Positions 11,133 through 25,684 of a stretch of 64,000 bases of DNA are shown here, in pieces. A program made the position numbers and the translations under genes. The stretch's first letter is position 1, and every line of letters begins with the position of its first letter. The stretch spans positions 1,047,013-1,111,012 of the forward strand of contig JH720294.1 of the NCBI GenBank assembly GCA_000231825.2. The letters run 5' to 3'. The notes under the pieces are model-generated. The model searched no databases. It was not told where the DNA came from and was given only the letters and a program-made list of their open reading frames with translations. This DNA is from Tetrahymena elliotti 4EA (taxonomy: Eukaryota; Ciliophora; Oligohymenophorea; Hymenostomatida; Tetrahymenidae).

Positions 11133-14100
11133 TCAATTTGAAGTAAGTAATAATTTAAATTGACGTTGTTTCTACTTTTATGAATGTTCTTGATTTTTAT
11201 ATAATTTTGAAAGGGCTAAAGAAATTCCATAAAAAGAAATACTTAGTTTTCTTCTTGTTTTAAAACTATTTTCTTCTGAATTAAATTATTATTTTAAAGT
11301 TTAATAAATTTTTGAAACTTTTTTCCAATTTTTAAAAGGACGACTCGAATTACGATTGCCCATTTTAACCCATAAGAAAAAGATTGGTAGTCTTAATTTC
11401 AAATTGTATAAAATCTATTGTAATTTATTTCTATCTTTTTTTTCTACCGGGATGGGCTTAATTAAAATGAGCTATATCATTTTTAAAACAAAAGCAGAAT
11501 TTAACACTCCTATAATTATAGTTACTATATAAGATATGATATGATTGCTTGAGAGGTTTCCAATAAATAGCAAATAAATAGTAAGTATAACTAAGAATGA
11601 AGAATTTTGTTCAAGTTTGTTAAATTTTTACAAAATAAATGGCTTCAATTATCTCTAAAGAATGAGATAGAAAAATATGACTCCAAATAATATCATTCCT
11701 TTAAAAAGTACCTAAAAGTTGAAAATATTTATAACAATAATTCCTGTAGAACGAATAAGTATTCTCGCTAAATCCCAGTAATATTTGTCATCTTCATATT
11801 CCTTTTTTAAATAAATATTTTAAAATTAATTATTTCTTCAATATGTTAGGTTAGTTCAATGAATATTATTTATTTATTTTTAAAGAATAAAAGAGTATCA
11901 AAATTTTAAGATTCTTTCTTAAAATTTCAACAAATATCTGAATATTTTTCAATCTTAAATAATCTCAATAAAATGAATAAATTGGAAGTGCTTCAAAATA
12001 TTTTTCATCAAATTTACCTGATAAAGATAGCCATATCTGAAAAGTATTTTTATTGTCTACATTTTACTTTTGTATGTCTTCATTCTAATAAGCAAAAAAA
12101 CAGGGATGGCAAAAATCCAAATTACTCCCATAGGTAGAATATATTTAAGAATATAAGAGATGTGCTAACTATCTAAACATTTATAACTTAAATCGGAAGT
12201 AATATAATTTTATGTACCTATTTACTAGCATGAAAGAGACTAGCTTATAACTTTAACCACTGAAGGCTAGAAAAAGATAAATATAATAATTAGATTTGTA
12301 TACAATTCTTGTCTTTAAGAATGAGTAACATTCTTTTTAGCAGTAATTAAGCTAAATAATTCAAGTAAGACAAATAAAGCAAATGGCTAAAAGTTAATCC
12401 ATAACAAGCGAACTACATAATTTGGTAGGCTTAGTTACTATTTAAATAGTAAGCAATCAATAGAATAGATTGTTAATTCAGAGGTATCTCCACCAGCTAA
12501 ATTAAAGAATGTAAAATAAGTAGGTAATTTTATGTTTAAACTATTCACAATCATCAAAAATTGACAATAATTTAATAGTATTTTAATTAACGAAGCTTGA
12601 GAGGTTTAAGTTCTCTAAATATTTGGTGAGATAAACTTTAATTTAGACAGATACTTAGCTGCTATATATTTTCTTATTAAAACTATTTCGTTATGAATTT
12701 TACTGTAAATTTGTAAAAATATGAAAATTAAAACGGATATCTAAAGAATAATATTAACTGGAGATAAAAATCTTGAACAATCTCTGCAATCTTGGTTAGA
12801 TCTAGAGAATTAAGTACCCCAAATATTACCACTGACATCACACTCTGAACAAGTAGGTCCAACAAAACCTCTAATACATCCATTTTTAGACTAAGGATCT
12901 TCTGGCTAACATACTTCTGACTATTAACATTCAACTATTACATCTGATTAATTACCTTCCTTCCAGTAACCATTTTATACCTATATTTAAGAACCTTGAC
13001 ATGTTACAGAGCCTATTGGACATCTCTTACAATTTATTTGTGTTTCAGAGTATGGTTCAACTATACTATATGTTCCTATTAATAAATTAAAGTAAGTCTA
13101 ACAATACTATTAGAAATGAATTATTTTTGAATTAAAATATTTTTTAATACTAATTTAAATAATTATCTTTGTGTTAATTAATATTTTAAAAATCAATTAA
13201 TAATTTTTTTTAAAGAATTACCTTAGTCACAAGTTTAGCACAAAGTATAGTTTCCTGATAGCTAAAGAACTTCCCCAATTTAACATTTTCTGAAATTTAT
13301 AGTTATAGGCACATTAAATTATACTTAAACTGCTTCTTGAGAATTGTTCAAAAATTATGGAAGAAGCTAAGCTGATTTAATATTTAAAATAGAGCTCTAC
13401 TGAGGCAAATAAGAATAAGACAGATCAAATACAAAAGCAAATCTGGAGAAGGAGTAAACTTGCCTTAAATCACCTAATAAGCCAATAGCACTGCTTTCGG
13501 CTTATAGAATGTAAAGAGACATTTCTTATATAATATCTTTGCTTACTTAAGGATAAAGAGATAAGTTAACAAAAGCAACTTCTCTCATTTCTTCATCAAT
13601 AAATCTCATTAAAATTGGAGTTTTTGATTTGTATCCACTCTACACATCATTTAGAACACCTTATGAGTCATTTGAATTATCAATATAATAATTTTTCATA
13701 TCTAAAATTTTAGGGTATGAGCCAACATTCATACCATAAGAAATAGCAGTGTTTTTATAGAATTAATTGCTCTTTTTCAAAAAAGAAACACCACCTTCCA
13801 TTAAAGCTAAAGGCTTAAGAATTGTGTATCTTATTGCTCCTCCTATAAATGCTTGATTACGAGTGAATTCATTATCCTAAATTTATAATATATCACTTTT
13901 TTTAAGTAAGAGGGCACCACCTGATCCTTGTATAGCTAAGTTCTTGGTAAAAGTATTTGAATTTAAGGAACTTATATTTGTATTTTCACAGTAGATTGCT
14001 CCTCCAGAGCCTAATACTACTGAATTCGAAATGAATTGATTGTAATCAAAATTGTTTATTTAGCTGTTTAATAAATAAACAACTCCACCATTTCCATTTT

Positions 14101-17100
14101 TAGATAGATTTTACTTAAATCTATTGTTTAGGAAAGAAATATTGTCACAATTTTCAATATAGATAGCTCCAGAATCTTTATTAGATGAACATTAGTTAAT
14201 AACAATAGATTTTATTATTAAATTTTGTGAGTCTAATATTGTAAAAGCAGGAGAACTACCAGAGGTAGTAAGTGATTGAAAACTCGTATTTTATATGTTC
14301 ACATTTTAGGAATTTCTAATTAAAATTGTGCTACTGGGTGAGTTTGATATCTAATTAAATGATGAATTTTATATAACCAAAGAGTTACTGGCAACCAAAC
14401 TGATTAATTAAACTTACTAAAGTACTACACTTTATGAATAGGTAATTTTTGTAATTTGAATATTATCTAAAAGAACATCTACAGATGCAATTTAAATAAA
14501 AGACTATGAGGTAAGCTAAGTATTAATAGTTGTTAAATTTGTAATTTTTAAATTTTTACATTAAAATAATTAAGCATCAGAGATTTTATAGTATTATAGT
14601 TATAGATATCTCATGTTATTTAGTCCTTCAATTAAATTTTGTTAAAAGTTGGTATCATAAACACCTGAATGCAAAAAAATAGTTCCTTTTTGGTCATTTT
14701 TAATTCTTACATCTTTAACAGAAACTTATTATACACTTAGATCTCCATAAACAAGTTCAAAATTAAAAATAGTGAACTCATTTGAAGTATCAATATAAAA
14801 TTCAAAAATAGTTATGCTGCCAAAGTTTAAGTCGATGTTATTTGTAAAATCAAATATTTTTTAGATGGTCTGTTTATTCTATTTGCTTTGTAATAATCTT
14901 TACTTTGACTGCTGATTATTAACAAATTAGAGTTGAGTTAATAATATTTGTTCGATTTTAACATATTTAACAGATGAAAGAATAAATGAAGACTCTTAAG
15001 AAAAATAAGTACCAGATATGAGAATATTGTCTAAAGTAAAATTTTACACATTTTAGACTAATAAGAATGAATTTTGTCCTGAACAAGCACAATTAGATAT
15101 TGTGATGCTACTTATTTATATTTTTTAAATGTTTTCTAGAATTATCAAAGGGTTTCCTAAATTAAATTTGCATGACTAGATATTTATTTCTGTGATGATA
15201 GCCAAACTGACATTTGCTATGGAGAGTTAAGTTAGTGTTGGTAGAGTTTAGTTTTCAAAATGATGCAAATTAATTTTTTAGATTACGACTCTCTCAATAT
15301 TGTAGATTTTTACACTTGTTTCTGAAATTGTTATGTTCTCAAATAAGATTTATCTTATATTAGGAAATATTGTCTGATTTATTGTAAGGCTAGGAGGGAT
15401 AGCATTATTTATTAAGTAGTTATTATAATCTTGTGGTGAAGGCTACATTTCTAGATTTTTGATTTAAATAAATGAAATTCCATATTATTGCCTGAATGTC
15501 TGTTCAACATAAGCAATTGTATTTTTTTCTTTAGGAGCAATAATAAGTGAGAAAATAGAATTTAAGATATTTTAATCAAGCTATGGAATATATATAGATT
15601 AATATTTAGATATATTTATTGTTATTCCATTTAGTTTTCTTTGTTGACTTGATAGATAAGAGCTCATTTAACTGAAAGAATTATCATTCTAATAATTATT
15701 TTACTATAATTGATAATTTAAAGAGCATGACTGTGTTTATTGCTAATTATAAACATCTAAGGAAAGGTTGTATGTAAATAATCCTTCCTAGGTAAACCCT
15801 TTTACATTGAATTAATATTTACTGCTTTTTGAATTATCACCTATAAGTCTATCAAATGAGAATTAAATAATAGAAAATTAATTTATTAACACAAATGATT
15901 TTTCAGTAGGAAGAGAAACAAAAAGAGAGAATTCATAAATAGAAAATTTAGTAATAAATTCAACTAAGAAGAAATATCCAACACCCAAATACCTTATATT
16001 CTTTAATTCTAAAATTGTTCCAAAATGGCGGAAGGAGAATAATAGTTTTAAATCTGATCTGAAATAAATGTTAGCAGAATGGGAAACAACTGAATATATG
16101 AAATTATCATCAAAATACACATTAGCTGAGAATGAGCCGATAAATGAACTAGGTTTAGCTTGTAAACTGTAATCATAAACAAAGCTTCCTTAAAGTTAGT
16201 TTTATAAGAATATTCTCTTATAAATACTATCAACCAAAATATTACCAAAATCAACATTATAGTCTAAACCAACTGAAGCAATTTCTGAATATTTAACAAA
16301 ATCATAAATTTTAATCAAATTGTTCATTAATATCACAATTTATGAACTACTTAATTACTAGATACTCAATATCCTAGAAGGCATTTGAATTTAAGTAGAA
16401 GTAGTGCCTTTGATAACACCATTTTAGTCTAAACTTAAATCAATAATATTAATTTGATATTTACCTGAAAAGTCTGTAAAAATGAGTTTTGACAAATTAT
16501 TAATAAACAGATACTCAGCTAATCCTTATTTAAGTATAGTCACTTCATTAATTTGAATAGATGTTTATTTTTTTTTAAGCTGCAAAACCTGCTGAGATTA
16601 AGATAGTAAAATGACTTAGTCTTTATTTTCAAAGAGGATTTTTATTATATTTTAAGGAAGAAAGACCTAATCAATCTAAACAATAATTGAAGTTCTTAAG
16701 TCTAAAATATTTAATTCATTGTCAAAAATAATGTAAACAAGATATTTTTAAAGATCATTATCAACTATCCTGATATATCCAGAATTCAAATTATTTCTCA
16801 TCCAAGCAGATGTAATTGCTTAGTTAACAAAGAGATTGGCTTAAGTATTGATGTCATTCAACTAGAAAAACACATTATCATTAACTTTGAAAAACCTAGG
16901 ATTTACTAAATTTGGGAATTTATTTTAACCATCATTTAAGAGATAGTCATAATCAAGCAAAACATTTTAAAAATATGTAGAGTATTAAATGATATTTCTT
17001 TCTGGGAATAATCTTAGCTAAGTAATGAAATTATCTTCTTAATAAAGCTCAATTAAATTTTTTCTTGTACTAATAAGATAGACAGTCCTATTAGAAGATA

Positions 17101-20100
17101 TGATTAGTCTTTACTTGTAACTATCCCAAATAATATATTTTTCGAATGCTAATGAATCAGTTTAATTGAGCTTTTAAAGTTTCAAAAAATGAATGGTTTT
17201 AAGAATATAAAGAAAATCATTTAAAATTTATTATTACTTAAAAAAACTGTAAAAGCTTGTTAGAAGAGTAAGAGTATTAGTTTAAGCAGTTTTAATTGTC
17301 AAACAAAAATAAAAACTGATTTGTCTAGTCAACTACTACATCAGAAAAAGGGAAAAAGGAAACACTTAAAGGTATTTTATTAATTAATTGATGAGTTCTT
17401 TAATTGTGTAGATAAATAAAGAGATAATTAGAATTTAAGTGAATATAAGTCTCCTTATCTTCTAAAAAGAAAAACTAATTTTAATAATAAATTTAATTGA
17501 AATTTGATTAAAATAAATTTACTTTATAATTTTCACTTTGATAATCTGTGCTAGTAGGAGGTAATAACATAGGAGATACTTGCATATTACTCAAATCAAT
17601 CAAATTAAAAGCAAAAGTCTAAGTATTTGAGTATATAACATAGTTATAGAAGATATTATAAAATGATTATCCAACATTCAAAGAAGCATCATATACTGAT
17701 TTTACATATTTTAGAGTACTAAGATCAAATATTCTGATAGATATCATTTAGCAAATAATTAATTAATTTTTTTATCTATTAATAAATAAACGTTGCAAAT
17801 AGTCTGCTAATCTACCTTAGAATCCTTGATATTGAGGATTTTCTTTATAGCAAGTTCTTTAAATTCTCTATTTGATTTGTGTGATAAGTAAATATAAAAA
17901 TAATTTATTAAAAAGAAATTTACTTTCATATCTAAGATACAATCTCTATCCAGATTTGTTGAAATAAAATATCCTCTATCCCAATCAATAACAACTGATT
18001 TGAAAGCTTCAATATTTTGTTATGCATGATATTAAAATAGCTTTTTATAAAGTTAAGGTATAAGATTAATTTATATCAAATAAGTTAACATTACCACTTA
18101 GAAAGAAGTTGCATTGATACAAAATAAACTTTTGTAATAAACTATTACAATTATATTGCTAGGTTAATAATAAAAGGCACTTCTTGTAAACAACTCTTAA
18201 GTCCAAAAATTATGATATGGAAAAAAGTTATACACATCAATAAATTATGAAGGCGTAATAGAATAAATAAGGTTATTATTCAATGCATAGTAAATGTTTA
18301 TTTTATCCTCAAGTATCTCCATAACGTAGTTAAGCTCACTTATAAAAGTGATAAATAAGGGTTATTAATTACTTGATTTAGTTTCTTACAAAGTTATTTA
18401 GTGAACCTTCTTTGCTTATACCATATTTTATATGGTTGAAATCAAATAGTTAAATCTTATCAATTAAGTTTAAAGAATGTAAGTAAAGTTTATAACTGAA
18501 TCCTATTTATTTAAATTAAATATTTGTTCAGATTGATAGAAATTTTTTTTAAGCTTTGTTTACTCCAAAAAAAAAATAATTTAGGTAATTGAAGTGTAGT
18601 CAAATAAAGCTTTATTAATTATTATGGGAATCATTAAAATTTTGATGTACCCAATTGAAAATTTAAACTTGCTCTGTTCATAATGTTCGGAAAAGAATTG
18701 AAAATTTTAATAATTTCACAATTTTAAAAAGCGATGCTTTAAATTAATTGTAAAAGGGTAAAATTAAATCTTTGGTGCTTTATAGATACAATTCAATAAA
18801 TCTTAAGAGAAAAAATAATGAAATAGTAAGAATGATGGGTATCTTTTTTTAATAATCCCTCTCTCTATTTAATATGCCATCCCACATATTTTTAGAATTT
18901 TAAAAGGATAGTAAAAAAATGAATTGATAACAGTATTTACACTTAAAAAAGTGAAATTTTTGAAATAAATAATTATATGGTTTTGTTATTATCATTTCAT
19001 TTCAAAAATTGAAATTCAACCTATTGTTAATTCTTATGATTCTTATAAAATACACTGTAGAAAATTATCTGAATAAGCAAAAATAAATAAATGAAAATTA
19101 CTTCTAAATATTTTAAGGTGAATGTATTAAAATCATAATGAGTGACAGCTTAACCATTAAAAAATATGACTGAGTTTTTTTCTATCATTCCACCAAAGTT
19201 CGAGCCATAGATTGTAGTTTTAGAAAATAGTTATTTTCTCATATGATCATAGTAAATTAGATTCGTTGAGGAAGTTTTAAACACTATATAATTATCTTAG
19301 AAAAATCTGTATATATATACAAACCTATTCTTAGGTGATACCCCAGGCTTTTTTATCATAAAAAAATTAGAATCTGGTAAAATGGTTTAAATATACGCTT
19401 ATTAGGGTGTTATTTGGATATTAAAAAGCTCCATCTTATGGAGTTGGGCATACTGATTGAGTATAATAGAAATTAAAGTTTGGTGAGAATATATGTGTTC
19501 CTATGCAAGAAAAAGGCTAAGATACAAAAGTAAGTGTTGTTAAGTTGTAGATAAAGATAGCATAATAACTAAAAACAAATAACTATTTGGTTTGTTCATT
19601 TACTTAACCATGGCGATTAGTATCAACATGCAAATAATTTTGTGAAGTTACTAGCTATTTAATAAATAATAAATATCAATGAATATAGTTTTAATTTGTG
19701 TTTTACTTTTGTTAAATTCAAGTTATAGATATTTGCAGTATATCTTTGAGTAGAAGTAAGATTGAATAGAACTAAGTATTCTACAGACATTGATTAAAGA
19801 TAGTTGAACCCAAAGACTTGCAAACTATTCACCAATTAGTATCTATTATTACTATCTGAACCTTATTAAAATATTTTGTTATCATTAAAAATTTTCATCA
19901 TTATATGTTATTTTATTAATTACCTGTGTTTTTAGCGAATGATAAGAAGCAATAATTTTTTTAAGTTTCTGTAATAAGCCTAAAGTACTAAATGACTACA
20001 ATAAAAGAGTCTGAAATAGGATAATATAGAGGACTCAAGACAAAATTTATTCTGCTTATTTACAAGTTTATTTATGGGAATGATTGTTAGTAAATTATTT

Positions 20101-22893
20101 CAAATGTTTTCATATTGATAATCTTTATTTTGAATGTAGACATCTCAAAACCGGTGAATAAATAATTTCCATTTGGCAAAATTTATTAATTGAATAAGGC
20201 TTGAGTGGTTAGCTCATTCAAGGGATACCAAATTCTTATTTAGTTAATAACTTCTTTAGTGATGACATCATAAATAAAAACTAAACCATAGTATTTAACT
20301 TCACAAACTTTTTGAATTTCTGGGTATTCAATCAAAAGGTTGAAGTTAGATATTCTTGTATTTAATTTAGACTACACTTATGAAGTTACTCCATTTTGAG
20401 CAATAAGAAAAGTATTCTCTTTCTAATTTGTTGTATCGATTGTATTTACAATAAAGTTTTTCTAAATAGTCTACCAGGCATGAACTTCTGAATTAAAGAT
20501 ATTTAAGTTGAATCTAGATTACTCACATAATAAAGGGCTTGTTTATTTAAGGGTCTAAATTAATTATAGCTCAGAAAATTACTCAGAAAATTGGTATGTT
20601 CCTACATTTTTACTTGTACAAACAACTAGTAAGTTTCCAAAATTATAAATTTAATTGATATCACTAATTTAATTATTGAATTGTGTCTAAGAAGGCAATA
20701 TTTAGCTACTTGATTGATCAAAACTGTATAAATTTAGTTATATATTATTCTGAAGTGAAGCTCTACTTACAATTACGATTTGCTTTATTATATATTAAAT
20801 AAAAAAATAAGTAATAAAAAAAGATAAGTAAATTGATTACATTATTTATCAAAAAGACTGAATAGATTAAACTATTTATTTGAGTTTTTTGCAATAAAGT
20901 CATAGTATTCGAATTAGCATTAAAATACAAAAGATTGAACTCGGTTGAAGTGTACATAATCCAATAATAAAATGAATTTAATTACAACAAGTTTGTATTT
21001 GAATCAATTGTAGATGAACTGTATGTTAATGTTTTTAATTATGGGAAAACTTGATAAAATGTTATTGATTTGCTTGAGATATTTAAACTTAATAGTTAAA
21101 ATTAGTATTGATTATTATATTATTGTATTTAAAATAGTTTTATTTATGTAGATGAACTTGTGTCTACTCTTACATAGGTTAAATTTGAATAATACAGCAA
21201 ATTTATTTCAGTATTTACAGCCTATGCTAAAATTAAATTCAAATCCTTTCCTTGGTAAAAACTTTAGATTATACTTCCTGTGTTATTTTGAGTGCTATTA
21301 TTCAATGTAAAAAAAGATTGAAAGATAATAGTACCATTTTAGTTGTAAAACTTAAGCAGATTTAAAGGCTACAATAAACAAGTAATTATACCGTTATTTG
21401 AATCTTTTTCATTCAAGTACTAGCAGTCTTATACCTAAAATATTTTAAATTAAAAATTTGTGAAACTACCTCATTAAATATCTTTACAATTTATTCTTTT
21501 GATTTGTCAGTAAATGTTTGATAAATATGCAAAATTTTATAGAAGCTTCGAAATTAAGTCGAATTTGATTCAAAATAATCTAATTTTTAATAATTCTTAA
21601 TCTTTAAATTTTTTAAACCTGGTTTCTTTTTTCTTTTGATTAACTTAATCAAACTTTGAAATTAATTTTTTAAAAAAAGCTTTAGCTAACATGAATAACT
21701 AATTCTGAAAAATGAATTTAGAAAAATATTTTAGGTTCTTTAAAATACGATTAAAATATTTAAATATAAGCTTTCATCAATGAAAAAAACCTTTAATTAT
21801 TATGAATAAGGAAGGAATTCATCAAATAAATTTAGAGATTTTAAGTTTTTTAAAATATGGCTAACTAAAATATGTAAAAGTAATCATTAAATATTATTAA
21901 TGACTAACTTATTCATAAATTAGATCCTTAAAGGCATGATTAAAATATGTAAATATGAGCTTTTACCAATAAAGAATAAGAAAATCTGAATATTATTAAT
22001 GAAGCAATATCAAAAAAATATTAAAAAATATGGTTGATGAAATTATTTTTGAGGAGAATTATTTTAATATTTCATTTTGGCAAGAAAATTCTATGATTAA
22101 AATAAGTTTTATTGAAAAAAAATAATATTACTTAATATGTAGATATGCTTAATTAGAATCCTTTTTATACTTAAAGTTGAGGATAACTATACTAAACAAT
22201 GCTTCCTGATACATCGATAAGTGTTAATAATGCTATTTAAATTATAGAAATTAAAATAATAATTTTGGTAATATAATATGTACTTCTTGTTTTATCAAGT
22301 AGGGATGAGACGATATTGTTTTGGTTTTAAATTTAAGGTATTTGCTATATCTGTGGACATTAAATTTTAAGTTAGCAGCTAAATGATGAATAATCAGTGT
22401 AATAGATTTAATCATTTACACAACCGTAGCTACATTAACCTGCATCATCTTAAATCTATCCTTACTAACTGCATTCAGAAATGCAATTTTACTAGTTTAT
22501 AAAAAAAAAACTTGAATATTAAATTTTATTAAAATTGAATTATACAGGATCATTTGGATGTTTTGTAAAGCCAGTACTACATTAAAAGCACTCTGTACTT
22601 GAACATTAGCTACAATATTAGCTTGCGCATGACAAACATTGATTTTAATTCGAATCTAAATAGGTTCCTTGAGGACAGGACTTTAGACATTAATATTAAA
22701 CATTTAAGTAGAAGTAATTTAAATTACAAGATGTACATTAAGAAATTTAGCTTTGAGAACAGCTAAAACAAGACTAATCACAACAAGTATTTTTTAAAGG
22801 ATCACATAAAGAAGACTAACCTAAAACAGGTAAAATTAGGATCAAGAATTCAAAAAGAAATATAGCTAATTCTTGAAGATTTTTTGTTAGCAT
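11133..22893 (-). CDS. very large Cys-rich, beta-helix, multi-pass membrane protein
   Basis: Multi-exon gene (about 9 kb of coding DNA, roughly 3,000 residues) of a ciliate-expanded surface-protein type. Order from the ATG at 22893: a hydrophobic signal-like segment (LAIFLFEFLILILPVLG); growth-factor-receptor-like Cys clusters (NTCCDQSCFSCSQSQ, CLSCASQYCSQC); long Asn/Ser/Tyr-rich repeats; a parallel-beta-helix-like section (GGALLLKKS, NEFTRNQAFIGGAIR near 13.8-13.9 kb); a second Cys-rich region (CKRCPIGSVTC, GFVGPTCSECD near 12.8-13.0 kb); about eight membrane segments; and a basic tail ending at TGA 11133-11135. Many small GTA..AG introns were seen, for example at 21426-21478, 19.86-19.92 kb and 13.08-13.22 kb. 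The 18.5-19.1 kb and 21.5-22.1 kb stretches read poorly and may be long introns, so two adjacent genes cannot be excluded. Function is unknown; it is probably at the plasma membrane. The strand and the C-terminal half are firm. Confidence 0.75.
18535..19050 (-). other. probable long intron in the large membrane-protein gene
   Basis: About 0.5 kb without coding character, between two exons that both encode beta-propeller-like Tyr/Asn/Phe-rich sequence. It is several times longer than the gene's other introns. The alternative is that it separates two genes on the same strand. Confidence 0.4.
21735..21990. repeat. degenerate tandem repeat, about 95 bp period
   Basis: Three diverged copies of a motif resembling GATTAAAATATGTAAATA followed by AGCTTTTACCAATAAA occur at about 21740, 21840 and 21930. 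They lie in the poorly coding stretch of the large membrane-protein gene. The copies share blocks but differ by many substitutions. Confidence 0.5.
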
Positions 22894-23059
22894 TTATACT
22901 ATTTTTGTTAGTTTTTTTAATAATTGTTTTCTTTTATTTTAATGAAATAAATTTCTTTTTTTCTAATTTTTAAGTTATTTATTATCCTTTAAACTTAAAT
23001 TATTACAATAATTTAATATGAGGCAGTTTTTATTCAATTAACTATATAAATTAAGAATA

Positions 23060-23175
23060 AGATTACCTACCATATTAGCTTATTTGAAGCTAAGAAGTTA
23101 AATTTCATCTAATGGGAACTTTTTTGTAATTTATTTATTGAAGCATTCAAATAAAGATAAACATAATTCAGTTCA
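23060..23175 (-). other. isolated exon-like stretch
   Basis: On the minus strand an ATTACAG acceptor-like site is followed by an open frame reading DGKTELNYVYLYLNASINKL, then HQMKFNFLASNKLIW, then a GTAATC donor-like site. The composition is protein-like, but no adjoining exon was found. It may be an orphan exon of a decayed copy of the large membrane-protein gene. Confidence 0.25.
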
Positions 23176-25585
23176 GTCTTGCCATCTGTAATAAAAATTT
23201 AATTATAGAGAAACACCTGTCCAAAATATAAACAAAATACTATATTTCCTGAATTATTTAATTATAAAAAAAAGGTAAATGCTTTAGAATATTTTAAAAG
23301 AAATAAAGATTAAATAAAATAATTTATTTAACTATTTGTTTTACAATCTTTTACATATTTGTTTTTACACTTAATCTAGAATATGCTTTATTGATTCATA
23401 TACGAATTGAATAAATAATTAAATTAAAAACTGTAAACTCAATTTTTCTTTAAAAAAATTAATTCAGTAAAAGGTTATCAATTCCTAAAGTATTACTCTT
23501 CAATTTTACATTTTACATGATTATTTTTCAACCCTGTTTACCTTACGTCTTTTTCTACTTTTTCTTTCTTTGCAACAACATTTTAAAGTTAATAGAGCTG
23601 TATTTATTTTCCCCTCATTATGGTACTAAATTTTATTTTGTAGGGCACAAATAAATAAAAAATACTTTAGTATTATTTAGAAACAAAAAAATATATTAAA
23701 ATTTCTATTCTACTAATAAAAAAATAGATTAAATAGTTAGACTTAAAATCTTTTAATAAAAAAAAAATATTTATTTTATTTCCTTGTAACGGGATTTAAT
23801 AGAAGTTATTTTAGATAAAAGAGCCTATATCAAAAAAAAAAAGAAGTAACTTGAATTTCTTGTCAAGAAATTTTTTTATTAAAACTATGATTTCTACTGA
23901 AACTAAAAGAAATTATCTAGTATTTTAACAATTATACTTGATTAAATAATTAAATATTTATCTAGAAATAATCAATTTTATTTATTACTGTAAATACTCT
24001 AACCTTGATTCTTATTTTTTGGAGTGGATGAAAGATTTTAAATGATTTTTTAAATTTTCCATTTTTTTACATTTAACTTTTCACATTAAGCATCCTTATA
24101 AAGGTAATATGGTAATAGTATTTCATATTTTATTTTCTAAAATTAAATAGCTATTTGATAAATTTATTTAAAATTTCTACAAAAATTCATTGGCATGTAT
24201 CTAGCTAGCTATCTTATTTTTTAGTAAAACTTAATAATAGATTAGTATTTTCATTTAATTGAGCAAATTATACATTTAAGGAAGCTTTCTAGGTTTAAAA
24301 ATAAAATTTTTTGAGGCTAATGCTTTCCATAAAATAAATAATAATTATAGCTAACAGGTAATTATTTAAATTTGTTATTTTAAAAGATCATTCAAGTAAA
24401 TTTGTATTCTGTTACTCCTTAATTCAAAATAAAAATTTTAATTATTTTTTCTTTCCAAATATTTCAAGAATATTGCCATAGACACTAAAATGTAATAATG
24501 CCAAAGATTGAAAGAAAATTTTCTTTTTCTTTTTATCTTTCACACTGAAATTATTAACAATTTTTATTTTTCAGAATAGTAAATTAAAGCAAGTAAAAAA
24601 GGTATTGTTGTTTGAAAACAGATGCTTTTGGGTGTAAAAATGAGTTTTAATTAGCAAAGCTACTCATTAATAAAAGAAAGAAAATAAATGGAAAAAATTT
24701 GTAAATGAATAAATCACATGCATAACACATTAAGTGACTATTTTTAATAAAAATATTGATGTTTTGGATTTTCCGTTTTTTTGAAATATACTTTCAAGAA
24801 AACAATAAAAATATCATTCCATATTCAAATCAAAAAAAATAATATCATTATAAAACAATTTTAGATGGGTGTTGATAATATTTTGTAATTTTATTTGTGT
24901 TTGATTCAAATAAATGCTTGCTTACTTTTAATTCAACAGTACATAAAAAACTTTACAGTTTTCTGTTTTTTTGTTCTATTCTAACAAAAATTTTAATTAT
25001 CAAGAACTTTGTATTATTTCAACAGCAATGAAATATAGCAATCAAAACCTCTAGAAAAATTTTCTCTTTTTTTAAAAGACGAATTAAATTATCAATTTAG
25101 CAAAACATAGGAAAATTTAATTAAAATTTCATTTTAACTTTCAAAATTATTTTAATTTTTTTCAAATTGGTTGCTTATGAGAAAAGAGTTTTTATTTAAA
25201 TTCTTAAGAGAGTTGTTACAAATATTTTTTGTAAAAACTTTTATTTTATTTTTTATTAAATGTGAATAGGTTGTTCTAATGACATCAAAATGGTTTTTTT
25301 GTCATCTATTAAGTATGAAAATATTTCAAATATTTCCAAATATATCATATGATGCTATGAAATGCAAAAAGCAATAAGCTTTAAGATTAATAGAAAAAAA
25401 AAATTACTTTAATATAAAATCAATAATTTTTCTTTAAATTTTAGAAGGTCTAAATATTTTTATAATACTTAAAAAAAATAAAATGTAATAAATTATTTTT
25501 ATTATTTCTCAATTTTTAAGTAAAAAATTTTTCTTCTAATTTCATTAATTAATTACTGTGTATCTTTTTTAAAATAAATGAAATA

Positions 25586-25684
25586 AATTATTTTTCTTGT
25601 TTCTCAAATAATTAACAAATTTATTTTTATTGTTTCTCAAATTATTAACAAATTTATTTTTATTGTTTCTCAATTTATCAAATT
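25586..25684. repeat. 33-bp tandem repeat, three copies
   Basis: Three adjacent copies of a 33-bp unit built around TATTGTTTCTCAAATTATT. The last two are nearly identical and the first is slightly diverged. The minus strand reads as repeated NNKNKFVN, but this is a by-product of the repeat, not a gene. Confidence 0.75.
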
